64,000 bases of DNA from contig DEXE01000003.1 of assembly GCA_002363955.1 (NCBI GenBank), positions 661,060 through 725,059 on the forward strand, read 5' to 3'. The translations under genes and the position numbers were made by a program. The notes beneath the pieces are model-generated. The model ran no database searches and was not told where the DNA came from. It saw only the letters and a list, made by a program, of their open reading frames with translations. Shown in pieces: positions 42,839-50,936 of this stretch (the first letter of the stretch is position 1; every line of letters starts with the position of its first letter). The DNA comes from Methylophaga sp. UBA3192. Its GTDB lineage: Bacteria; Pseudomonadota; Gammaproteobacteria; Nitrosococcales; Methylophagaceae.

Positions 42839-42957
42839 GACTTGATGGGGCCATATAATAGTTTACTGTGTCTTTAAACCTCAAACTAAACTAGTTTGTA
42901 GATGGTCTTACAGGCATACTGCAGTTCAGTTTTAATTCATTTTTGTTGGAGACAGCA

Positions 42958-43950
42958 GTGTTCAAAGTCAAAAAAATCATTTATGTGCCCCTGGCAATCA
43001 TCGCGATTGCACTTGGCGGAGCGCATGCGGTCGCGAATAATCAGGCTAACCAGGCTGCGCAGGAATTGGTGGACGAATTAGTCACCAGAATTAATCAGAA
43101 TGGTGGCCAGGTTGAAGTCGGTGAAGTGGCTGCGAATCCATATAACAAAAACATTTCAGTTAAAGATGTATTGGTTACTGATGACGCCGGTCGTAAACAT
43201 CAGATTGGTTTACTAACACTGAGTGAGATTGAACTGAATCAGGAGCAGGATTTCATTTATGCAATGAATATTTCGACTCAGGATGCGTTATTTACCGTGA
43301 CGGGTGGTGATGGTACGCCAGAACAGGAACAATCACTGGTGGATACTTTGCGAATCTTGGGGATTAACGAGGATAAAATAGGCCACAATCAACGTCTTGC
43401 TTATCGTTACAAACCGGTGGAACGTCAGTTAAGCCTGAATTTGCAGAATCAGTTTTATAATCCCGAACTGACAAAAAAAGACGCGGCTCAATTATTCTCA
43501 ATGAATCTGCATACTGATTTCAGTCAGATCCCTGATCTGGAAAGTCAGATGCAGCGGCTTAGAAATAATGAGGATATGACAACAACCTCGGCCGAGTGGA
43601 TGCAGACTGGCTTGATTAAAGCCTCTATCGAGTTTGAAGATCGTGGTGCCTGGCAACCGTTAATCGAGGAAAACGCTAAAAAAGCGGGTGTCTCACCAGA
43701 GGTTTTCAAAAACCAGTTGAAACAGCAAATGCTGCAGCAGTTTTCTGCATTACCGGCCATTTCGGCTGATTTGCAGTCACAATTAACTCAGGCCAGCACC
43801 CGTTTTATCGACAGTGATAAGCCTCAGGTGGAACTGGATATTAATTCGAAAAATCCACAGGGAACAGGTCTGATGATGACCTTTTTGGCCATCATGATGT
43901 CACCTAATGCATTGGAAAATTATTTTGACATCCAGGTTAAAGCGGACTAA
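42958..43950 (+). CDS. Unrecognised exported or inner-membrane-anchored protein
   Basis: A 330-residue protein I do not recognise. It starts with a basic stretch and a hydrophobic signal or anchor (KVKKIIYVPLAIIAIALGGAHAVA). The remainder is hydrophilic and rich in Q, N and E, with segments such as QAAQELVDELVTRINQNGGQVEVGEVAANPYN resembling the beta-rich DUF945/AsmA-type periplasmic proteins; that resemblance is only general. The GTG at 42958 is chosen because GGAG lies six bases upstream (42948-42951). A second hydrophobic stretch near the end (TGLMMTFLAIMMSPNALENYF) may be amphipathic. Confidence 0.7.
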   Translation: MFKVKKIIYVPLAIIAIALGGAHAVANNQANQAAQELVDELVTRINQNGGQVEVGEVAANPYNKNISVKDVLVTDDAGRKHQIGLLTLSEIELNQEQDFIYAMNISTQDALFTVTGGDGTPEQEQSLVDTLRILGINEDKIGHNQRLAYRYKPVERQLSLNLQNQFYNPELTKKDAAQLFSMNLHTDFSQIPDLESQMQRLRNNEDMTTTSAEWMQTGLIKASIEFEDRGAWQPLIEENAKKAGVSPEVFKNQLKQQMLQQFSALPAISADLQSQLTQASTRFIDSDKPQVELDINSKNPQGTGLMMTFLAIMMSPNALENYFDIQVKAD

Positions 43951-44106
43951 CAGAAATACTGTTATCTGTTCAGTTGCAACCTGACTTTAAGGGCCTGGTT
44001 GTCGTCTGGAAAGCATGATTTTCAATAGTGCCGGTGTTTCTCGGATGAATACAGGAACACTTCCTCAATCTGTGTTGACCTATTGTTATCATTAAAATCT
44101 GCTCTC

Positions 44107-44125
44107 TATAATGAGAACGATTATT
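44107..44125 (+). promoter_or_regulatory. Fur-box-like site upstream of a short ORF and azurin
   Basis: TATAATGAGAACGATTATT agrees with the 19-base Fur consensus at 14 positions. It lies about 60-80 bases upstream of a short hemP-like ORF and 250 bases upstream of azurin. The first half, ATAATGAGAA, is shared with the strong box at 5750. Confidence 0.55.
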
Positions 44126-44184
44126 ATTAAGAACCACGGTTTCATCAGTTTATTTGATAGATAAACTGTCACCAACTGCAGAGG

Positions 44185-44304
44185 ATGATGGTGAGATTTA
44201 ATCATTCAGCAAAGTGGTGGGTCAGTTGCAGAGATCTGAATGGGATGAAACGGATTAGCATTAATGATGAATCATGTATGCACGCACACAACACGTTTAA
44301 TTGA
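44185..44304 (+). pseudogene. Short hemP-like ORF, probably truncated by a frameshift
   Basis: The 39-codon ORF reads in part KWWVSCRDLNGMKRISINDES, which fits the hemin-uptake protein HemP pattern (S-x-[RK]-[DE]-L-x-G-x-x-R-x-x-I). The expected ending (R-x-T-R-x-x-K-L-I-L) is missing in frame, but the neighbouring frame reads CTRTTRLIDN before a stop, so one indel may have broken the gene. GAGG at 44181-44184 suits either the ATG at 44188 or a GTG at 44191. A Fur-like box lies just upstream, as is usual for hemP. Low confidence; it could be a chance ORF in a 423-base spacer where nothing else is seen. Confidence 0.35.
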
Positions 44305-44373
44305 TAACTGAATTTTGTTGGTGTGCTTATCTTGTGAAGAAGGCAATGTTGCCGGAATTATTGGGAGATCAAA

Positions 44374-44823
44374 ATGAATAAGAATCGTTTGTTAGCCGCT
44401 GCTGCCGTATTTATGTTGTTGCCGTTTACTGCATTTGCCGATGAATGTGAATTGGTCATTGAAGGTACTGATCAAATGAGTTTCGACAAGAAAAAAATGT
44501 CGGTTCCTGCCAGCTGTGAAACCGTCAAGGTTACGCTTAAACATACTGGCTCAATGGCAAAAGATATGATGGGCCATAACTGGGTGTTAACTAAGACGGA
44601 TGATATGCAGGCAATTGTGAAAGAAGGTGCTGCCGCAGGCCTGGATAATAATTATCTGCCAGAAGGTGATGACCGTATCATTGCTGCCACGGAAGTGATT
44701 GGCGGTGGAGAAACATCAGAAGTTGAATTTTCTACTGAAGGACTGGCTGGTGAGAAGCTGACTTTCTTCTGTTCATTTCCTGGACATAGCGGCATGATGA
44801 AAGGCCGTTTTGAAGTAAAATAA
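44374..44823 (+). CDS. azu: Azurin
   Basis: A periplasmic type 1 blue copper electron carrier. The signal peptide is residues 1-22, cut after AFA. Copper ligands are all present: His68 in GHNW (with Gly67 as the weak carbonyl ligand), Cys133, His138 and Met142 in CSFPGHSGMMKG. The structural disulfide pair (Cys26 region and Cys48) is present. Total 149 residues, mature about 127, as expected. Single gene with a strong terminator. Partner unknown; the membrane cytochrome c5 in this window, a cytochrome oxidase, or amine/methanol oxidation are candidates. Confidence 0.95.
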   Translation: MNKNRLLAAAAVFMLLPFTAFADECELVIEGTDQMSFDKKKMSVPASCETVKVTLKHTGSMAKDMMGHNWVLTKTDDMQAIVKEGAAAGLDNNYLPEGDDRIIAATEVIGGGETSEVEFSTEGLAGEKLTFFCSFPGHSGMMKGRFEVK

Positions 44824-44829
44824 ACAATG

Positions 44830-44867
44830 ACCTCCCTCCAGAATTTAATTTGGAGGGAGGTTTTTTT
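44830..44867 (+). terminator. Intrinsic terminator after azurin
   Basis: ACCTCCCTCCA pairs perfectly with TGGAGGGAGGT (11 bp) around a ten-base loop, followed by seven T. Confidence 0.92.
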
Positions 44868-44882
44868 ATTTCTTTATTTCTG

Positions 44883-45653
44883 TCAGCGATAAAGTGCAGG
44901 ATCAACGTCTGGCAACGCTTCAAACTGTGGTTTGGCAAAATAGTAGCCTTGAAATAAAGCCACGCCCTGATCCCGTATGAACTGAAACTCTTCAATCGTT
45001 TCCACACCCTCGGCAATCACGCTTATTTCCAGATCATTGCAGGTCATGATGATTGAACGCACGATGGATTGCCGAACTTTATCGGTATTAATGTTCCGAA
45101 TCAGTGCCATATCGAGTTTGATAATGTCAGGCTGCCAATCAGCAAGTAGATTTAATCCGGCATAACCCGATCCAAAATCATCAATTGCCGTGGTGAAGTT
45201 ATGCCGTTTGTATTCATCGAAGATATTTTTCAGGTGATTGTTGTCGTTTACTTTTTCCACCTCAGTGACTTCGAACATTAAATTCTCAGTCGGAAAATTC
45301 ATCACCTCAGCCGCTTCCAGTGTCGCCCTGATACAGGTTTCAGGTCGATATACGGCATTCGGGAAGAAGTTGATGCTGAGCATACCCTGCAAATCCAGTT
45401 GTTTGGCCATCTGGATGGCCTTTACCCGAATGGTCTGATCAAATGAGTAGCGGTTGGTATCGTTCAGTTTGTCCAGTATTGTGTAGGCAGGCTCATTATT
45501 CACACCTCTGACAAGTGCTTCATAACCAAAAAGCTGTTTATCCTTAATATTAACAATCGGCTGGAATGCCATTGAAAAACTGAAATCCAGTCCACCACCT
45601 TCTAAACACTTATTACAACCTAACGGTTTGAAATTGGGCATTTCAATAGTCAT
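44883..45653 (-). CDS. EAL domain c-di-GMP phosphodiesterase
   Basis: A 256-residue stand-alone EAL protein. All catalytic residues for c-di-GMP hydrolysis appear intact: E45 in EALVRG, N in SINFFPN, E in MFEVTE, D-D in AIDDFGSGYAGLN, K in IKLDMALI, E in VIAEGVET and Q in FQGYYFAKP. A short N-terminal extension carries a Cys pair (GCNKCLEGGG) of unknown purpose. It lies 55 bases downstream of a BLUF protein gene on the same strand, so it is the probable output partner of that light sensor. No other sensory domain is present. Confidence 0.93.
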   Translation of the reverse strand: MTIEMPNFKPLGCNKCLEGGGLDFSFSMAFQPIVNIKDKQLFGYEALVRGVNNEPAYTILDKLNDTNRYSFDQTIRVKAIQMAKQLDLQGMLSINFFPNAVYRPETCIRATLEAAEVMNFPTENLMFEVTEVEKVNDNNHLKNIFDEYKRHNFTTAIDDFGSGYAGLNLLADWQPDIIKLDMALIRNINTDKVRQSIVRSIIMTCNDLEISVIAEGVETIEEFQFIRDQGVALFQGYYFAKPQFEALPDVDPALYR

Positions 45654-45708
45654 TTGATTCGTTTTCTCTCTTTCTTTGTTCGTATATTGTTCGTATGGTC
45701 AGGTGATA

Positions 45709-46149
45709 TCAGATAAATAGAGTCTGATCAGCATTTTTCTGGGATGGGCTATTCAGATAATGTTTCAGCTGAAAAGCAAATTTATCGGCATTATCACTGG
45801 ATAACTTTTCAGGTAACTCCTGTCTCAGCCTGCGCATGTTACCTTGACTGATATCAATGTAGCCCATTGACCAGTCGTTAAAAATGTATTTATTGCTAAG
45901 GCAGATATTAATCAGTTTACAGTCATAATGACGGTCATCATCAAGGATTTTTTGATAGAGTTTAATGACCGCTGTTTCGGGACCTTCAAGTACCTGAATA
46001 AAATCGGAATGGTTATAGCAGAGGATGCCATGGATCTGGATTTGCCAATTGTTTTGTCGACTCTGTTGCAGCAGCTTTGTTAAATCGATTTCTGATAAAC
46101 GCTGATGGGTTTTGCTGCTGTACAAAATTCTCAATAAGCTTTTTGTCAA
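45709..46149 (-). CDS. BLUF domain blue-light sensor protein
   Basis: A 146-residue flavin-based photoreceptor consisting of a BLUF domain (residues 4-100) and a short helical C-terminal extension. The residues of the photocycle are present when aligned to AppA: Tyr10 in ILYSS, Asn34 in NNWQIQIHG, Gln52 in FIQVLEG, Trp93 and Met95 in NDWSMGY. These hydrogen-bond to FAD. As a short BLUF protein it must act through a partner, and the EAL gene immediately downstream is the obvious one. In proteins such as BlrP1 the two domains are fused. Confidence 0.92.
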   Translation of the reverse strand: MTKSLLRILYSSKTHQRLSEIDLTKLLQQSRQNNWQIQIHGILCYNHSDFIQVLEGPETAVIKLYQKILDDDRHYDCKLINICLSNKYIFNDWSMGYIDISQGNMRRLRQELPEKLSSDNADKFAFQLKHYLNSPSQKNADQTLFI

Positions 46150-46293
46150 AATACGGCATCCTGATAGTCATGACGAAAAGCTGTCGCATACCATTTCCGT
46201 CAATATTTCAGTTTAGTTTATGTCAGGGAAAGTACTACCACAACCTTAAACATGCATCAGACAGATCGCTAAGATTGTTCTGTTATCCGGTGA

Positions 46294-47292
46294 TCAGTTT
46301 ATACAGGATATGGTTGGACAGGTTTTATGGGAAATCGGCTCCAAGGCGAACATTTCCTCAAATGTAGACTGAATATTTTGATCGTCAGGTGCCAGTCGTA
46401 TTGCACAGGCTGCGGAAGCCAAAGCGGTTTGATGACAGCCCATCGCCTTTAACGTATATGCCCGGTTATTTCTCAGTGAGGCTTCTTGCGGGAATTTTTC
46501 TGTTAATTGGCCATATATGGTATCGGCTTTAACAAAGCTGTCTTGTTGATAATACAGATTGGCCAATGCAATTCCGGGTTGTTTATTATCTGGCCAATGC
46601 GACATTGCTGCCTGGTAAGCTTGTTCTGCTGTAGCTGACTGACCGGTTTTTTCAGCGTCATAAGCGGTCTGTAACCAGGCGGCCAGATTGGCAGTGGATG
46701 GAATATTTTCCGGTTCAACGATGACCAGGGCCCAATGTTCAGTTCGTGCCCAGGTACGTTCAAAGGTTTGCAGAGTGGTTTGCCAGCGTTTGGTTTCTCC
46801 TGAACGCAGGATTAACTCACCTGAATCGATATTAAAACCCACTACTACGGCGTAATGCCAGAAGGGTTTCCAGTTATATCCTAGGTTTTGCATAACCAGA
46901 ACCGGATTGCCGGCAGCGACCTCTGTCAGTAAATCTTCCATATCAGGTGCTAACGGGTAGGGCATTAAACCCTGCTTGCGGGTGGCTGCAATCATTTCTA
47001 TCTGCAGACTGCCTTGCTTTTCCGGGATATATACCTGTTCGGTCAGGGTGTCAGGCAGGATGTCTATGCCACGGTATTGCATCACAGTGGCTAAAGCGGC
47101 GGGACCACATTGATACTGAGTCTGGGGGAAAAAAGGCACATCCTCCAGTTCAACCATACGGGGTTCAAACGCCTGCTGGTTTAGTTGATTGGTTTGCGGT
47201 GTATGACTACAGGCTGGGAGGATTAAACTCAGTAGTAATAAAACACCCAGCCGGAGCTGGGTGTTGGTAATGCCATAACCTTTTTGCATCAT
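46294..47292 (-). CDS. PA2778 family cysteine peptidase lipoprotein with TPR region
   Basis: About 332 residues. The signal peptide with lipobox LPAC suggests lipid anchoring. A C39-like papain-fold peptidase domain follows (VPFFPQTQYQCGPAALATVMQYRG with the catalytic cysteine; KPFWHYAVVVGFN with the histidine). The C-terminal part is a TPR-like repeat region (AEQAYQAAMSHWPDNKQPGIALANLYYQ...). An open frame reaches back to 47352, but that would place 20 residues before the signal peptide and overlap the upstream gene, so the ATG at 47292 (or 47289) is preferred. It follows the PA2779-type gene by about ten bases. The substrate is unknown; the small neighbour is a candidate. Confidence 0.88.
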   Translation of the reverse strand: MMQKGYGITNTQLRLGVLLLLSLILPACSHTPQTNQLNQQAFEPRMVELEDVPFFPQTQYQCGPAALATVMQYRGIDILPDTLTEQVYIPEKQGSLQIEMIAATRKQGLMPYPLAPDMEDLLTEVAAGNPVLVMQNLGYNWKPFWHYAVVVGFNIDSGELILRSGETKRWQTTLQTFERTWARTEHWALVIVEPENIPSTANLAAWLQTAYDAEKTGQSATAEQAYQAAMSHWPDNKQPGIALANLYYQQDSFVKADTIYGQLTEKFPQEASLRNNRAYTLKAMGCHQTALASAACAIRLAPDDQNIQSTFEEMFALEPISHKTCPTISCIN

Positions 47293-47302
47293 TGAAACCA
47301 GA

Positions 47303-47686
47303 CTATCTGACCGGTCTGACAAATGGGAATATATCGGTTGCACCAATGGCATCGGTAATCACAAATACAACAAAAATAAGCACAATGGCACCAAGGATCC
47401 CGCCGGCTGGCATATCATTGATTTGCTGATTTAATTGGGCAATTTCAAAATCAGTCATGCTGTTGATGCGATCCTGGACTACTTCAGGAGCGACCCCCAT
47501 TGATAATAATTTTTCCTGAACATCGTTACGATCCAGCATCGAAAATAACTGTTCACGATCATATTCGGATTGCTGTGACTGAATCACATCCGGCGTAGTG
47601 ATCATGGCGGCCTGCACCGGTAAGGTGACGCTTCCAAAAAAGCCCAGTAACGCTATCCAGGCGAATATTTTTTGTTTCATGTACAT
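47303..47686 (-). CDS. PA2779 family exported small membrane protein
   Basis: A 127-residue protein with a signal peptide (IFAWIALLGFFGSVTLPVQAA), a helical region YDREQLFSMLDRNDVQEKLLSMGVAPEVVQDRINSMTDFEIAQLNQQINDMPAGG and a C-terminal membrane helix (LGAIVLIFVVFVITDAI). The small glycine-containing segment before the last helix resembles a cleavage site used by peptidases of C39 type, but this is inference. It is the first gene of a two-gene unit with the PA2778-type cysteine peptidase. Function unknown. Confidence 0.88.
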   Translation of the reverse strand: MYMKQKIFAWIALLGFFGSVTLPVQAAMITTPDVIQSQQSEYDREQLFSMLDRNDVQEKLLSMGVAPEVVQDRINSMTDFEIAQLNQQINDMPAGGILGAIVLIFVVFVITDAIGATDIFPFVRPVR

Positions 47687-48171
47687 CCCTCCGTTGGTTT
47701 ATATCAGGTCAAAAACAAAGACCGTAACTGAGCTTAACATGAGTTTCAGATAAGCACTATAACCTATGTAATAAAGCCCCAGAACCCCCAGTTCTGATTG
47801 AGAAAAATCCTTCAGCCACTACTCTTATGTATCTGGAATAATCACAAAGAAGTCTGGACAGGTAATGCTCCAGATAATGTTTTGTTCGTAAATTCTGAAC
47901 GGACGAGACTGAGAAAAATACCCGATAAATTAATTTGGCTGCGCCTTGTTTGACCTGATTTCAGTTCACTGCTGACGCAAACTTGAAAGCACAGAACACC
48001 CATGGACATAGCCAGTTATTAAACTGGGTATGTGATGAAGTTCCTTGGGTTTTGTTATGCTGTACAGGTAGAATTTCTGCATATATTGCGTAAGGAAAAG
48101 CTTAAGCAAAAATAGTGAAACCGCTTTTCGATAATAACGGACAGCATAGTATTCAACGGATCTGAATTTTA
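47687..48171. other. Divergent intergenic region of 485 bases
   Basis: No gene, RNA or strong repeat is recognised. It must contain the promoters of the PA2779-type gene (minus strand) and the CHASE-PAS-GGDEF gene (plus strand). An imperfect palindrome near 48014-48028 (CAGTTATTAAACTGG) may be a regulator site, but nothing supports it further. Confidence 0.4.
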
Positions 48172-50934
48172 ATGGAGCTGACGACTATTCGTACTCATCA
48201 GAGTTTATTACTCAAACCTTTTACGCTGGTGACATCATTTCTGGCCTTTCTATTTGGTTTGATCGTGACATTTTTTGTGGCAGGAAAAATGGCCGAAACA
48301 GAGTATGTTCGGCTCGAAGCCGCATATACACTGACATTTAACCAGGCTGTCAATGCTGTAGTCGGAAAAATAAATGCCTACGAGGAAATGTTGCGTGCAA
48401 CTCAGGGGCTTTTTTATGTTGCGCCCGATTTATCTCGAAATGATTTTGCCAATTTTTATCAGAGTCTGAAACTCGAAGAAAACTATCGGGGTATTCAGGG
48501 ACTGGGTTACGTTGTTGCCCTGACTCCAGAGCAAAAACAAACGCATATCAATGCCGTCAGGCAAACTGACTTGTTGAGTTATGACATTTACCCGCATGGT
48601 GAGCGTGATCAGTATTCTTCAAATCTGTATATCGAACCTATGACCAACAAAAATAGGCGGGCGCTGGGGTTTGATATGTATTCCGATGCCACCCGCAAGC
48701 AGGCAATGGATCGTGCGGTCAGTACCGGCAGAGCCACCATTACCGAGAAGGTTCCTTTGAAACAGGATGGCTCACCCTCAACCATTAATGGCTTGTTGAT
48801 GTACCTGCCGGTGTTCATTGATCCCAGTGAGTCTGAACGGGCAATAGAACAACGCACTATTCCCTCAGGATGGGTTTATGCGGTGTTTCGGATTGATGAT
48901 GTCATGCAGGATGTACTGGCAACGCATAAACATATTGGATCACTCAATATCTACGACGATACAGATGAAAACCTGGAAGGTTTATTGTTCACCCGAACGG
49001 GAACGACATCCAATGTATCCTTCAGTTTGCAAAAAAGTTATGAAGTCGGTGGTCGGTCCTGGTCTTTTGTTGGTCAGCCTGATCAAGAGTTTGTCAGTAC
49101 CATTTCACGCAATAACCGCTTAATAACCTGGCTAATCGGCAGTGTTATCTCGTTATTATTTGCTTTGGTGATTGCCGCAATTGCTAAAAGCCGTGCAAAT
49201 GCCATTCGTATAGCCTCTCAAATGACTCAATCATACCGGCAGAATGCCCGGCGTCTGGCGCTGGCAACTGAAGCCGCTGAAATCGCGATTTGGGAGTGGG
49301 ATGTGGAAACCAATGTCATACTGTTCGACAGTATGGCTAGCACGGTGTTTGGTTTGCCAGCCGGATCCGACCGATTGGACTACAGTGGCTTTGAGAAGTT
49401 GATTCATGAGGCGGATCTGCTTGCTTTTCGCGTTGCTGTAGAAAAAGCCATTCAACAGCATAAAGCGATCGAAATCCGTTTCCGAATTCATCATGGCGAT
49501 GAGGTTCGGATGTTACACACTTCTGCAGAGTTGTATTTTAATGAGGCGGGTCAGCTTTTATCGTTGGTTGGCGTAAGCTACGACATCACCGAAGACTGGC
49601 AACATCAGAAATTGATTCTGGAAACCGAGCAACGTTGGAAACATGCTCTGGAGGGTAGCGGCGCCGGCGTCTGGGATTGGGATGTTGCCAATAATGTTGT
49701 GGTGTTTTCAGATAAATTACTGGATATGCTGGGCTATGCTCCGGGCGAAATCATTGGTGATATGGAGCATTGGATGAATTTAATTCATCCTGAGGACAAC
49801 GAAAGGGTATCTGCTGATATCAACAGTATGCTCAGTGGTGCAAAACCGGAATATCGTAATGAGCATCGTCTTCTCAGCAAAGATGGCAGCTGGAAATGGG
49901 TGCTGGGAAGTGCCACGGTAGGTGAACGTGATGCGCAGGGAAATCCCATTCGTGTCATTGGTACCAAAACCGATATTTCATGGCGGAAACAGGCTGAGCT
50001 GGCACTGCAACAAAGTGAAGAACGGTTCCGTAATGCATTTGATACCGCAGCAATTGGTATGGCGATTGTCGGTCTGGATGGTCGTTGGGTAGAAGTAAAT
50101 GGCGCGCTCTGTCGTATGCTGGGATACAGCGAAGAAGAGTTGATGGATAAAACATTTGTCGATGTTACCCATCCAGACGATCTGGACTTGGATATGGACT
50201 ATGTTCGAAAGTTACTCAATGGTGAGCTCGAACACTATCAGATGGAAAAACGTTATTTCCATAAAACCGGTGATGTGATTTTTGTATTACTCAGCGTTTC
50301 GCTGGTTCGGAATGAAAAAGGCGAGGTCATTCATTTCATTTCACAGATTGAAGATGTAACCGCTCGCAAATCCGAGTCGGATCGTATTCGTCAAATGGCC
50401 TATCACGATACATTGACAGGGTTACCGAATCGTCGCTTGTTTGACGAGCGTATCAGCCATACATTAGCCCATGCCAAAAGAGTGGGATATCCCATTGCGC
50501 TCATGTTTGTTGATATTGATCACTTTAAACAGATAAATGATCAGCATGGACATGATGTGGGGGATGAGATCCTTAAATCGGTAGCCGACAGAATGACGCA
50601 TTGTTTAAGGCAGACCGATACGTTAAGCCGGGTGGGTGGCGACGAGTTTGTGATTCTGTTGACAGAAATTAAAAAGCCGGATGATGCTAAAAAGGTCGCG
50701 GGACATATTCTGCAAGCGGTTTCTGAGCCGTTGCATGTGCAGACTCATGACTTTCGTATTTCACTGAGCATCGGTGTCGCGATCTTTTCAGGTGATGATC
50801 AAACCGAGACGGTCAGTGAGCTAACCAAAAAGGCTGATCTGGCTTTATATGAGGTAAAAGCTGCCGGACGCAACGGGGTGCAGGTATTTGGTTCAAATCA
50901 CCTTTTCTCTCAACCGGGACTGTCAGAACAGTAG
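48172..50934 (+). CDS. Membrane diguanylate cyclase: CHASE, three PAS, GGDEF
   Basis: A 920-residue receptor that should make c-di-GMP in response to an extracellular signal. The first helix (residues 14-38) is followed by a periplasmic CHASE domain with NYRGIQGLGYVVALTPEQ and RALGFDMYSDATRKQAMDRAVSTG, then a second helix near 318-340. Three PAS/PAC modules occupy about 365-740. The GGDEF domain begins at ARKSESDRIRQMAYHDTLTGLPNRRLF and its active site is GGDEF at residues 822-826. The inhibitory I-site RQTD lies five residues upstream. An active cyclase with product inhibition is expected. Convergent with ycjF, with a two-base gap and no terminator between. Confidence 0.93.
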   Translation: MELTTIRTHQSLLLKPFTLVTSFLAFLFGLIVTFFVAGKMAETEYVRLEAAYTLTFNQAVNAVVGKINAYEEMLRATQGLFYVAPDLSRNDFANFYQSLKLEENYRGIQGLGYVVALTPEQKQTHINAVRQTDLLSYDIYPHGERDQYSSNLYIEPMTNKNRRALGFDMYSDATRKQAMDRAVSTGRATITEKVPLKQDGSPSTINGLLMYLPVFIDPSESERAIEQRTIPSGWVYAVFRIDDVMQDVLATHKHIGSLNIYDDTDENLEGLLFTRTGTTSNVSFSLQKSYEVGGRSWSFVGQPDQEFVSTISRNNRLITWLIGSVISLLFALVIAAIAKSRANAIRIASQMTQSYRQNARRLALATEAAEIAIWEWDVETNVILFDSMASTVFGLPAGSDRLDYSGFEKLIHEADLLAFRVAVEKAIQQHKAIEIRFRIHHGDEVRMLHTSAELYFNEAGQLLSLVGVSYDITEDWQHQKLILETEQRWKHALEGSGAGVWDWDVANNVVVFSDKLLDMLGYAPGEIIGDMEHWMNLIHPEDNERVSADINSMLSGAKPEYRNEHRLLSKDGSWKWVLGSATVGERDAQGNPIRVIGTKTDISWRKQAELALQQSEERFRNAFDTAAIGMAIVGLDGRWVEVNGALCRMLGYSEEELMDKTFVDVTHPDDLDLDMDYVRKLLNGELEHYQMEKRYFHKTGDVIFVLLSVSLVRNEKGEVIHFISQIEDVTARKSESDRIRQMAYHDTLTGLPNRRLFDERISHTLAHAKRVGYPIALMFVDIDHFKQINDQHGHDVGDEILKSVADRMTHCLRQTDTLSRVGGDEFVILLTEIKKPDDAKKVAGHILQAVSEPLHVQTHDFRISLSIGVAIFSGDDQTETVSELTKKADLALYEVKAAGRNGVQVFGSNHLFSQPGLSEQ

Positions 50935-50936
50935 TG

